Shown here in pieces: positions 7,038-14,334 of a stretch of 29,721 nt of DNA. The stretch's first letter is position 1. Each line of letters opens with the position of its first letter. This stretch comes from Tabrizicola_A sp044377735 (lineage in GTDB: Bacteria; Pseudomonadota; Alphaproteobacteria; Rhodobacterales; Rhodobacteraceae): assembly GCA_044377735.1 (NCBI GenBank), contig JBILYK010000042.1:1-29721 (forward strand), in the 5' to 3' direction. Below the pieces are notes generated by a model that made no database searches, had not been told where the DNA came from, and was given only the letters and a program-made list of their open reading frames with translations. The position numbers were made by a program, and so were the translations under genes.

Positions 7038-8591
7038 ATGATCGGCAAGGCTACGATGCACCGTCTGGGGCAGTACGTCCGTAATTTCGCTGTTGTGATC
7101 GCAGCATCGCTGATTGCGGCCTGTTCAGGTCCGCAACAGGCTGGTGCGGCGCCCTACTCGGCCCATGTCATGGATGCGCGCACAGGCGAGACGCTGTATT
7201 CGGAAAACTCCGAAACGCGGCAGCATCCGGCTTCACTCACCAAGATGATGACGCTGTATATCGCGTTTGAGGAGATTGAGCGCGGTCGGCTGTCTCTGGA
7301 TACGATGGTGACCGTGTCGAAATATGCCGCAGCACAGCCGCCATCGCGGCTGGGGTTGAAGGCGGGGCAGAAGATCCAACTGCGCTATCTGATCCGCGCG
7401 GCAGCTGTGAAATCAGCCAATGACGCCGCCGCCGCGATCGGCGACCATATCAGCGGCAACCACGAGAAGTTCGCTGCGCGCATGACCAAAACGGCGCGCG
7501 CCTTGGGCATGAAGGACACCACGTTCAAGAATGCCCATGGCCTGACAGCCAAAGGGCATCTGTCCACCAGCCGCGACATGTCGGTGCTAGGGCGACATCT
7601 GTTTTATGATTTTCCCCAGTATTACAACATCTTCTCGCGCCGCTCGACCGATGCGGGCCTGGCACAGGTCAACAACACCAACCGCCGTTTTCTGGATGCC
7701 TACAAGGGCGCAGACGGCATCAAGACCGGCTATACCGACGCGGCGGGCTTTAACCTGACCGGCAGTGCCGAGCGCGGTGGCGTGCGGATTATCGCGACGG
7801 TGTTCGGCGGTAAATCAACCGCGGACCGCAATGCGAAGATGGCTGATCTACTGGATCTGGGCTTCCGCAAGGCGGGCAAGAACGTAACTGAACAGCCACC
7901 CACCAAGATATCCCCGGCCGATGATGAAGCGCTGATCGCCGCCAACAGCGCCGATGAGGCACTGCCCGAAGTGGAGGGAGGGGCGGCAAAGACCATCCGT
8001 CTGCAATTGGCCGTGAACTCGTCACCGCGTCCGCAGGCGCGGCCTGAACATGGTGCGGCTGCCGAAGAGGTTGTGGCGGCCATGCAGGACAGCATCGCAG
8101 GGGCCGTGGCCGAAGCCGCAGGTACGCCTCCGCCTGCTGACAGTCTGGAGGGTCAGGCGGTGGCTTTGTCGGTTACCGCTGCTCCGGCTGCAACATCCAA
8201 CGTAGCCTTGGTGGCATTGGCCCCGCGCCCCGCGAAGCGTGCCGCACCGATCTATGACGACCCTTCGGAAGAAGCTGTTGCCGTGGCCGCGCAGGTGGAA
8301 GCCACCGAGGTCGTGACGTTGTCCACCTCGGGCGGGCGGCATTACGGGGTGATGATCGGTCAGTTCAACAGCCACAATGAGGCGGATCGTTTCCTGACCA
8401 AGACCGTGCTCGCGGAGGGCCCGACCTTGGGCCATGGCTTGCGCAAGGTCGGGCGTGGCAATCAGGGCTTTACCGGCAATGTTCTTGGCCTGACCCAGCG
8501 CGAGGCCGATCTGGCCTGCGCGCGGCTGCAGTCCAAAGGCGTGCAGTGCTTTACCATGGGCGCACCCGAGGAAGCGCTGAACGGCGGCTGA
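7038..8591 (+). CDS. D-alanyl-D-alanine carboxypeptidase (PBP5/6 type) with C-terminal SPOR domain
   Basis: A 517-residue serine peptidase (S11 family) that trims the terminal D-Ala from peptidoglycan stem peptides in the periplasm. The three penicillin-binding motifs are S66-L-T-K69, S126-A-N128 and K229-T-G231. A low-complexity Ala/Pro/Glu linker (about 285-425) leads to a SPOR domain (about 434-507), which in other proteins binds denuded glycan at the division site. The N-terminus has a hydrophobic segment ending in LIAAC, a good lipobox with C29; alternatively the usual signal peptidase could cut after AGAA. The start is the ATG at 7038, with GAGG upstream; an extension to 6906 would place 44 mostly basic residues before the signal. 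Confidence 0.92.
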   Translation: MIGKATMHRLGQYVRNFAVVIAASLIAACSGPQQAGAAPYSAHVMDARTGETLYSENSETRQHPASLTKMMTLYIAFEEIERGRLSLDTMVTVSKYAAAQPPSRLGLKAGQKIQLRYLIRAAAVKSANDAAAAIGDHISGNHEKFAARMTKTARALGMKDTTFKNAHGLTAKGHLSTSRDMSVLGRHLFYDFPQYYNIFSRRSTDAGLAQVNNTNRRFLDAYKGADGIKTGYTDAAGFNLTGSAERGGVRIIATVFGGKSTADRNAKMADLLDLGFRKAGKNVTEQPPTKISPADDEALIAANSADEALPEVEGGAAKTIRLQLAVNSSPRPQARPEHGAAAEEVVAAMQDSIAGAVAEAAGTPPPADSLEGQAVALSVTAAPAATSNVALVALAPRPAKRAAPIYDDPSEEAVAVAAQVEATEVVTLSTSGGRHYGVMIGQFNSHNEADRFLTKTVLAEGPTLGHGLRKVGRGNQGFTGNVLGLTQREADLACARLQSKGVQCFTMGAPEEALNGG

Positions 8592-8615
8592 GGCTGCGGG
8601 GCTTGTCGTAAAAAC

Positions 8616-8632
8616 GGGGGCGCTTCGCCCCC
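8616..8632. terminator. Terminator-like hairpin 1 after the carboxypeptidase gene
   Basis: GGGGGCG and CGCCCCC form a perfect 7-base-pair stem around CTT, 25 bases after the stop codon. It is the first of two tandem hairpins between convergent genes. Confidence 0.55.
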
Positions 8633-8635
8633 CGC

Positions 8636-8658
8636 GCGGGTTTGCCAAGCAAACCCGC
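8636..8658. terminator. Terminator-like hairpin 2, bidirectional
   Basis: GCGGGTTTGC and GCAAACCCGC form a perfect 10-base-pair stem with a CAA loop, only three bases after hairpin 1. It serves the convergent carboxypeptidase (+) and tsaC/sua5 (-) genes. Confidence 0.65.
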
Positions 8659-8666
8659 TTCCCCCC

Positions 8667-8690
8667 GAGAGTAGTTCCAAAGGCGCAAGA
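8667..8690 (+). repeat. Short dispersed motif, copy 3
   Basis: Contains GAGTAGTTCCAAAGGCGCAA, which differs from copy 1 at 3 of 20 positions. It follows directly after the tandem hairpins and abuts the tsaC/sua5 stop codon. Confidence 0.48.
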
Positions 8691-8692
8691 CC

Positions 8693-9667
8693 TTAGGCCG
8701 AACCGTCCTTTGGCCGGGGCGCTGCCGCGCGTGACAGCCGGTCATTGATGGCGCGGCCAAGGCCGTGGTCGGGGATCGGCGCGGCGGTAATGCGGCCAAG
8801 GGGCCCTGCAAGCCGGTCGGCTTCGCGCAGGCTGTGAAACAGGTTGGCCGCCGCCTCAGTCAGATCGCCCGCGGGAGACAGATTCAGCGTGATGCGGGCG
8901 ACCCCCTCGGGGCTGGGACCAAAGCCAAGATGCACAGCACCCGGTTCAGGCCCGCAGTTCAACCGCAAGACGGCGGAAGGGGCATAATGGCTGGCCAGTT
9001 GGCCCGGCGCAGTGAGCGGGTCGCCGGGTTGGTGAAGGGCGACGAGACCAATCAGCGCCTCGATCTGCTCCAGCGCAATGCCGCCGGGGCGCAAGAGGGT
9101 TGCAGGGCCCGTCAGGCCAAGGATCGTGGATTCGACCCCCACCGCGCATGGACCGCCATCGAGGATGGCGTCGATACGACCTGAAAGCCCTTGGGCCACG
9201 TGATGGGCGCGGGTGGGTGAGACCTTGCCAGAGGGGTTGGCTGAGGGCGCGGCCAAGGGGCCGCCAAAGGCGCGGATGAGCGCAAGGGCCACAGGATGGG
9301 CCGGGATGCGGATGGCGACGCTGTCAAGCTCGGCCGTGACAAGCGGGGACAGGCCTGCGCCCTCACGCAACGGCAAGACCAGCGTCAGGGGGCCGGGCCA
9401 AAAGGCTTGCGCCAGCGCGCGGGCGCGGGTGTCCAACAAGGCGAAGATTTCGGCCATGGCCAGATCGGCGACATGCACGATGAGGGGGTTAAAGCGCGGG
9501 CGGCCCTTGGCCTCATAGATCCCGGCCACGGCCCGGCTGTTCTGCGCATCCCCCCCCAGTCCGTAGACCGTTTCGGTCGGAAAGGCGACAAGCCCGCCCT
9601 GCGCCAAGATCTGCGCAGCACGGGCGAGGCCCGGGGCGTCGGGCAAAAGGGGTTCTGTCAGGATCAT
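8693..9667 (-). CDS. L-threonylcarbamoyladenylate synthase, Sua5 type
   Basis: Makes threonylcarbamoyl-AMP from threonine, bicarbonate and ATP, the first step of t6A37 tRNA modification. It is a 324-residue protein with an N-terminal YrdC domain (about 1-200). Signatures are FPTETVYGLGGDA, KGRPRFNPLIVHV, FWPGPLTLVL and APSANPSGKVSPT. A C-terminal Sua5 domain (about 215-324) begins with the SHYAPSAVLRL stretch. The two-domain length separates it from the short TsaC. The start is the ATG at 9667 (MILTEP); the frame continues to 9703 through the divergent promoter region. Convergent with the carboxypeptidase gene, divergent from the acyl-CoA dehydrogenase gene. Confidence 0.94.
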   Translation of the reverse strand: MILTEPLLPDAPGLARAAQILAQGGLVAFPTETVYGLGGDAQNSRAVAGIYEAKGRPRFNPLIVHVADLAMAEIFALLDTRARALAQAFWPGPLTLVLPLREGAGLSPLVTAELDSVAIRIPAHPVALALIRAFGGPLAAPSANPSGKVSPTRAHHVAQGLSGRIDAILDGGPCAVGVESTILGLTGPATLLRPGGIALEQIEALIGLVALHQPGDPLTAPGQLASHYAPSAVLRLNCGPEPGAVHLGFGPSPEGVARITLNLSPAGDLTEAAANLFHSLREADRLAGPLGRITAAPIPDHGLGRAINDRLSRAAAPRPKDGSA

Positions 9668-9781
9668 GCGTGACGCAGCGTTGGGGTTGCGGGGGTGGGC
9701 CAAGGGGCTAGGGTATGCCTACGGGCCATACTCGCCCCCACGCCATTTGCCAAGAAGCCGCCAGACCCGACCGAGGTTTTC

Positions 9782-11482
9782 ATGCCCTACCACGCCCCCC
9801 TGACCGAGTTGCGTTTCGTGCTGGATCATGTGGCTGGCTTTGCCCAGGTGGCCGCGACGCCGCGCTTTGCCGAGGCCAGCCCCGAAACCGTGGCCGCCGT
9901 TCTGGCTGAGGCGGGGCGGTTGAGTGAAGAGACGCTTACGCCCTTAAACCGGATCGGGGATACCCATCCGGCGCGGCTTGAAGCTGGGGTGGTGCGCACC
10001 TCGCCCGGATTTGCGGAAGGCTATCGCGCCATCGCTTCTGGCGGTTGGGTGGGCATGGCAGCAAGCCCGGCTTATGGCGGCATGGGCCTGCCAATGGCGT
10101 TGACATCTTGTGTCAATGAAATGCTGGGGTCGGCCTGCCTTGCGCTCCAGATGAATCCCTTGATGACGCAAGGCCAGATCGAAGCCTTGGAGCATCATGC
10201 CAGCGACGAAATCAAGGCGCTCTATATCCCAAAGCTGATCTCGGGCGATTGGTGTGCGACGATGAACCTGACCGAACCGCAGGCCGGCAGCGACGTGGGC
10301 GCCTTGCGCACCAAGGCCGAGCCTTTGGGCGATGGCACCTATGCGATCAGCGGGCAGAAGATTTACATCTCTTGGGCGGACAATGATTTCACTGAAAACG
10401 TCTGCCATCTGGTCTTGGCGCGGCTGCCGGACGCGGCGGAAGGGTCGCGCGGGATCAGCCTGTTCATGGTGCCCAAGGTCATTCCGGATGCCACAGGAAA
10501 CCTAGGCGCACGCAACAGCGTTAAGGTCGTGAGCCTTGAGCATAAGCTGGGGCTGAATGGATCTCCCACCGCGGTGATGCAGTATGAACGCGCTAAGGGC
10601 TGGCTTGTGGGCGCGCCGCACAAGGGGTTGGCCGCCATGTTCACCATGATGAACAATGCCCGGTTGGGTGTTGGGGTGCAGGGCGTCTCGATCGCGGAGG
10701 CCGCGTTCCAGCAGGCGCTGGCCTATGCGATGGAGCGCAAGCAAGGCCGCACGCCCTTTGGGCAGGGCGCGATCATCGACCATGCCGATGTGCGCCGCAT
10801 GCTGGCCGAAATGAAGGCCGAGGTCTTTGCGGCCCGTGCCATTGCGTTGGCCTGTGCTGTGGCCATCGACATGGGAACCGCCACGGGCGAAGCTGGCTGG
10901 CTGGCGCGCGCAGGATTGCTGACGCCGATTGCCAAGGCTTATGGCACCGAAGTGGGCAACCTGGTAGCGCAGATGGGCGTGCAGGTGCATGGCGGTATGG
11001 GCTTCATCGAAGACACGGGTGCCGCTCAGTTTCTGCGCGACGTGCGGGTCACGACGATTTATGAGGGCACCAACGGCATTCAGGCGATGGATCTGGTGGG
11101 GCGCAAGATGATGGACGGGGGCGAGGCGGCCTATCGGCTGATCGAAGAGATCAAGGCGGGGGCCGAGGCGGCGCGGGCGGCATGGTCCGATCTGGCCACG
11201 CCGGTCTGGCAGGCCGCCGAGGCGTTGCGCGAGGGGACCGAGCTTTTGCTGGCCCAATCCTCCGAGGATCGCAACGCAGGAGCCGTGCCCTATCTGACCG
11301 CCTTTGCCCGGGTGTTGGGCGGGCATTTCCACCTGAAGGCTGCCATGGCCGACGCGGCGCGCGGTGATCTGGCGCGCGTCTATATCCGCCGTTTGATGCC
11401 CGACCATGTCGCTCATTTGGCGCAATTGCGTGAGGGTGCCGCCGGGCTTTATGCCCTGACATCTGAGGTCTTGCAGGCGTGA
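9782..11482 (+). CDS. Acyl-CoA dehydrogenase, DmdC-like
   Basis: A 566-residue FAD enzyme that forms a 2-enoyl-CoA and passes electrons to ETF. Its length and extra C-terminal helical domain place it in the long branch containing DmdC (3-methylmercaptopropionyl-CoA dehydrogenase of DMSP demethylation). Motifs are MNLTEPQAGSDVG and ISWADNDFTENVCHLVLARL, then the catalytic glutamate E428 in IYEGTNGIQ. Paralogues with other short-chain substrates are common in this bacterial family, so DMSP use is not proven. The stop overlaps the start of the MBL-fold gene (GTGA), a sign of coupled translation. The ETF-QO gene that accepts its electrons lies about 7.7 kb downstream. The start is the ATG at 9782; there is no clear ribosome site for 9695. 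Confidence 0.9.
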   Translation: MPYHAPLTELRFVLDHVAGFAQVAATPRFAEASPETVAAVLAEAGRLSEETLTPLNRIGDTHPARLEAGVVRTSPGFAEGYRAIASGGWVGMAASPAYGGMGLPMALTSCVNEMLGSACLALQMNPLMTQGQIEALEHHASDEIKALYIPKLISGDWCATMNLTEPQAGSDVGALRTKAEPLGDGTYAISGQKIYISWADNDFTENVCHLVLARLPDAAEGSRGISLFMVPKVIPDATGNLGARNSVKVVSLEHKLGLNGSPTAVMQYERAKGWLVGAPHKGLAAMFTMMNNARLGVGVQGVSIAEAAFQQALAYAMERKQGRTPFGQGAIIDHADVRRMLAEMKAEVFAARAIALACAVAIDMGTATGEAGWLARAGLLTPIAKAYGTEVGNLVAQMGVQVHGGMGFIEDTGAAQFLRDVRVTTIYEGTNGIQAMDLVGRKMMDGGEAAYRLIEEIKAGAEAARAAWSDLATPVWQAAEALREGTELLLAQSSEDRNAGAVPYLTAFARVLGGHFHLKAAMADAARGDLARVYIRRLMPDHVAHLAQLREGAAGLYALTSEVLQA

Positions 11483-12501
11483 GTTTACGCTTTCCGTTCG
11501 AGACCCCGCCCGCGCACGGTGCGGCGACGGAAGTGGCCGAGGGGGTCTTGTGGCTGCGCCTGCCGTTGCCGATGGCGCTGGACCACGTGAATGTTTATGC
11601 GCTGGAAGATGAGGATGGATGGGCGCTGATCGACACCGGTATGAACAGCAGCAAGACCCGCGACATCTGGGAGGCCGCTTTGGCTGGTCCACTTGCGGGC
11701 AAGAAGGTGACGCGGGTTCTGCTGACGCATCATCACCCCGATCATGTTGGGCTTGTGGGGTGGTTTCAGGACCGGGGGGCGGAGCTTTTGACCACCCGGA
11801 CTGCGTGGCTTTATGCGAGGATGCTGACTTTGGATGTGCAGGACCGGCCCAGCGCCGAGTCCATGCGGTTTTACAGGCGTTCAGGCACGGCCCCGGATAT
11901 GCTGGCCAAGCGGGCAAATGAGCGGCCCTTCAACTTTGCCGACATGGTGGCACCGATGCCCTTGGGCTTTACCCGGGTTGAGGAGGGGGAAACTCTGACC
12001 CTTGGCGGGCGGCGTTGGCGGGTGCGGCTGGGCCAGGGCCATGCGCCAGACCATATCACCTTGTGGAGCGAGGAGGATGGGCTGGTGATCGGCGGTGATC
12101 AGTTCTTGCCCGGTATCTCGCCCAATATCGGCGTCTATCCGACCGAGCCTGAGGCTGATCCCTTGACCGAGTGGCTGGAGGCAACCGCGCGTTTTGTGCC
12201 CCATGCGCGCGACGATCAGTTGGTGCTGCCGGGCCACAAGCTGCCCTTCACCGGCCTGCCTTTCCGTCTGCAGCAAATGGCCGAGAATCATCATCAGGCC
12301 CTAGAGCGGTTGATGGACCACCTGCGCGAGCCCCAAACGGCGGCGGGGTGTTTTCCTGCGCTTTACAAGCGCCCCATCGGCGAGGGAGAATACGGGCTTG
12401 CGCTGGTCGAGGCGGTGGCGCATCTGAACTGTCTCTTGCGCCGCGGGCAGGTTTGCCGTTCGCTTGGTGAAGATGGGGCTTGGCAGTGGCAGGCCGTTTA
12501 A
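11479..12501 (+). CDS. MBL-fold metallo-hydrolase
   Basis: A 340-residue metallo-beta-lactamase fold hydrolase. The metal-binding motif is T83-HHHPDH, with H84, H86, D88 and H89 as ligands. Further metal-ligand candidates are the histidines in LGQGHAPDH and LVLPGHKLPF and the aspartate in VIGGDQFLP. The C-terminal part (about 255-340) resembles the helical tail of glyoxalase-II and thioesterase-like members. It begins with GTG inside the stop of the acyl-CoA dehydrogenase gene (GTGA), so the two are probably made together. That context suggests a thioester or lactone substrate in acyl-CoA breakdown, which is inference only. Confidence 0.88.
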   Translation: MSLRFPFETPPAHGAATEVAEGVLWLRLPLPMALDHVNVYALEDEDGWALIDTGMNSSKTRDIWEAALAGPLAGKKVTRVLLTHHHPDHVGLVGWFQDRGAELLTTRTAWLYARMLTLDVQDRPSAESMRFYRRSGTAPDMLAKRANERPFNFADMVAPMPLGFTRVEEGETLTLGGRRWRVRLGQGHAPDHITLWSEEDGLVIGGDQFLPGISPNIGVYPTEPEADPLTEWLEATARFVPHARDDQLVLPGHKLPFTGLPFRLQQMAENHHQALERLMDHLREPQTAAGCFPALYKRPIGEGEYGLALVEAVAHLNCLLRRGQVCRSLGEDGAWQWQAV

Positions 12502-12550
12502 AGAGTGTTTTCTGCCGCGCAACGTCGGCGCGCAGAGAAAGGAGATGCAG

Positions 12551-13033
12551 ATGACCAAAACCGATCCAGAGGCCGAGGCAAAGCTTGCAGAGGCGGTGCG
12601 CAGCGCCAGCGGCTTGCCCGAGCGGATGCACAACGACAGCGCGCAGGCAGTGGCCGAGGTGGCAGCCGCGTTTGAGCCCAGGCTTGCCCCCGAGGAGAAA
12701 AGCCCGGCGCGTTGGGCCTATGAGCGAATGGTGCAATACATCCGCAACTTTGAAGCGCAGCTGAACGCCAATGAAGAGGTGGCGATGGGCTTTGCCGGAT
12801 CGGATGCCGGTGTGGTCAGCATAGAGGGTTTGGGCTATTATGACCCTGATATCCTGACATTTTATGGCCGCGGTGAAGAGGGGATGAAAACCCAACTGGT
12901 TCAGCATGTCACGCAGCTTTCGGTGATCTTGCGTGCGGTGCCAAAGGTGACGCCGGAAATCCCGGCGCGGCGCATCGGATTTCACCTCGCGCCCGGCTGG
13001 ACCGGGGGCGAGGCAGGGGACGGCTCGGTCTAG
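12551..13033 (+). CDS. Conserved hypothetical protein, DUF6173-like
   Basis: A 160-residue soluble protein with no signal peptide. Its middle (residues about 45-145) has the conserved pattern KSPARWAYERMVQYI, then NEEVAMGFAGSDAGV, GLGYYDPDILTFYG and TQLVQHVTQLSVILRAVPK. I associate this with DUF6173, a family common in Rhodobacteraceae, from memory. No catalytic motif is visible. The start is the ATG at 12551, placed 6 bases after AAGGAG (12539-12544); the ATG at 12545 touches the ribosome site. It follows the MBL-fold gene by 49 bases and may belong to the same transcript. Confidence 0.85.
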   Translation: MTKTDPEAEAKLAEAVRSASGLPERMHNDSAQAVAEVAAAFEPRLAPEEKSPARWAYERMVQYIRNFEAQLNANEEVAMGFAGSDAGVVSIEGLGYYDPDILTFYGRGEEGMKTQLVQHVTQLSVILRAVPKVTPEIPARRIGFHLAPGWTGGEAGDGSV

Positions 13034-13170
13034 GCGACGCCCCAGCGCGCGGGTCGCCGTTGCGGTCCTGCCGCTGCAACCGACGAAACACATCTGCGGC
13101 CACCTGCCCCCGTGACAGCGCCACGTGAATCGGCTAAAGCCAGCCAAACGCGCCAAAAAGGAGCTTTCAA

Positions 13171-13305
13171 ATGGCCGAACACAAGCATGGTTCGATGGAC
13201 ATCCGCGAACATGAAAAAACCTTTTCGGGCTTTATCAAGTTCAGCATCTGGACCGCCGGCATCTCGATTGGCATTCTGATTTTCATGGCACTTGTGAACG
13301 CCTGA
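13171..13305 (+). CDS. aa3-type cytochrome c oxidase subunit IV (44 aa)
   Basis: A 44-residue membrane peptide beginning MAEHKHGSMDIREHEKTFSG, followed by one transmembrane helix (about residues 21-42) and a two-residue tail. The HGSMDIREHEKTF pattern is the hallmark of the small non-catalytic subunit IV of alphaproteobacterial aa3 oxidases. The ribosome site AAAAAGGAG (13155-13163) lies 7 bases before the ATG. The main oxidase genes are not in the window, so it is an orphan subunit. It contacts the core subunits in the inner membrane; its role in activity is minor in known structures. Confidence 0.92.
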   Translation: MAEHKHGSMDIREHEKTFSGFIKFSIWTAGISIGILIFMALVNA

Positions 13306-13344
13306 TCACCCCATTTTTATGCCGCCAAAATTGGACCTGTCGCA

Positions 13345-13986
13345 ATGATGCGCACCGCAATTTTTCTTGTGGCACTGGTTTTTCTTGCCGCTTGTGGTGC
13401 GGGCGGGACAAGCTCTGCGCCCAATGCTTCGGACAGTGCCATTTTGGCGGCGCGACATGTGGATGACGGCCAGCCTTCTGTGACCCTCTTCACCGTTGTG
13501 AACAACCAGACAGGCTCCGGCGCCCATTCGGGCCTTTTGATCAGCGGGTCAGAGCGGGTGCTCTTCGATCCTGCTGGCAGTTTCAGCCACCCCCGGCTGC
13601 CCGAACGTGGCGATATGCACCATGGCATGTCTGATCCGATGGTGGCCTTCTACATCGACTATCACGCGCGTGAGACCTATCGGGTGATCGAGCAGAAAGT
13701 GCCCGTCTCGCCCATGGTGGCCGAGATGGTGATCGCGCGCGCCAAAGCGCGCGGCGCGGTGCCGAAGGCACATTGCGCCAATTCGATTTCGGCTATCCTG
13801 CGCGATGTGCCGGGGTTCGAACGCCTTGGCAGCACGTTCTTCCCCAATCGGCTGGCCGACCAGTTTGGCGCGTTGCCGGGCGTCACGACCCGAACCATCA
13901 CGGATGACGATGCCGATGACAATCATGGGGTTTTGCTGATTGATCCGATCGAGGTCGCAGCGACGATCCGCATCAACGAGAACTAA
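13345..13986 (+). CDS. Lipoprotein with possible papain-like (NlpC/P60-type) fold
   Basis: A 213-residue protein with a lipobox (FLAAC, lipid cysteine C17). The mature part begins with a Ser/Ala-rich linker, then a beta stretch with H61 in GSGAHSGLLISG, followed by VLFDPAGSF. A cysteine, C144, lies at the start of a predicted helix (KAHCANSISAIL). The order His, then a beta strand, then Cys at a helix start is that of circularly permuted papain-like enzymes such as LRAT/YiiX types. No family is recognised with certainty. Two ATG codons (13345, 13348) are adjacent. The ribosome site is poor. It follows the oxidase subunit gene by 39 bases. Confidence 0.85.
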   Translation: MMRTAIFLVALVFLAACGAGGTSSAPNASDSAILAARHVDDGQPSVTLFTVVNNQTGSGAHSGLLISGSERVLFDPAGSFSHPRLPERGDMHHGMSDPMVAFYIDYHARETYRVIEQKVPVSPMVAEMVIARAKARGAVPKAHCANSISAILRDVPGFERLGSTFFPNRLADQFGALPGVTTRTITDDDADDNHGVLLIDPIEVAATIRINEN

Positions 13987-14001
13987 GCCCGGCGGTCCGG
14001 C

Positions 14002-14334
14002 TTATGCCGCGCCAAGCACCATCGGCAGCAGATAAAACGCGATCCCGCCTGCCCCGATGGCAGCAATCATGTTGCGGGTCAGGACCCCGGCCAGAATCGT
14101 CACCGCAATGGCACCAAGGCGCACCGGATCAAGCGCGCCTGCTGAGGCAGGCGGCCACAGGATGGCCGGGGCCACCAGCGCAGGCAGCACCGCCACCGCC
14201 GTATAGCGCAAGGAGCGCACCAGCCAGAGTGGGAGGGCTTTGCTGCCCAGCAGACCCAGAAACGACAACCGGATCAAATAGGTGCCGATGCCCAGCACCA
14301 CGACCACCAGCCAAAAGGTCGGACGGTCAATCAT
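14002..14334 (-). CDS. azlD: Branched-chain amino acid exporter small subunit, AzlD family
   Basis: A 110-residue membrane protein with about four hydrophobic segments and the AzlD-type core GIGTYLIRLSFL, then RYTAVAVLPALVAPAIL and AGVLTRNMIAAIGAGG. AzlC and AzlD together form exporters for branched-chain amino acids (azaleucine resistance). Its ATG overlaps the azlC stop by four bases (ATGA), so translation normally depends on reading through azlC in the correct frame. As azlC is frameshifted here, AzlD output may be reduced. Its own reading frame is intact. Confidence 0.9.
   Translation of the reverse strand: MIDRPTFWLVVVVLGIGTYLIRLSFLGLLGSKALPLWLVRSLRYTAVAVLPALVAPAILWPPASAGALDPVRLGAIAVTILAGVLTRNMIAAIGAGGIAFYLLPMVLGAA

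Noticed and set aside
10502..11917. Minus-strand open frame of 471 codons
   Set aside because: Antisense of the acyl-CoA dehydrogenase and MBL genes, both of which have clear motifs.
13052..13075. Possible hairpin after the DUF6173-like gene
   Set aside because: The stem is short, needs a G-T pair and has no T-tract; too weak to call a terminator.
12248..13156. Minus-strand open frame of 302 codons
   Set aside because: Antisense of the MBL tail and the DUF6173-like gene; no domain.
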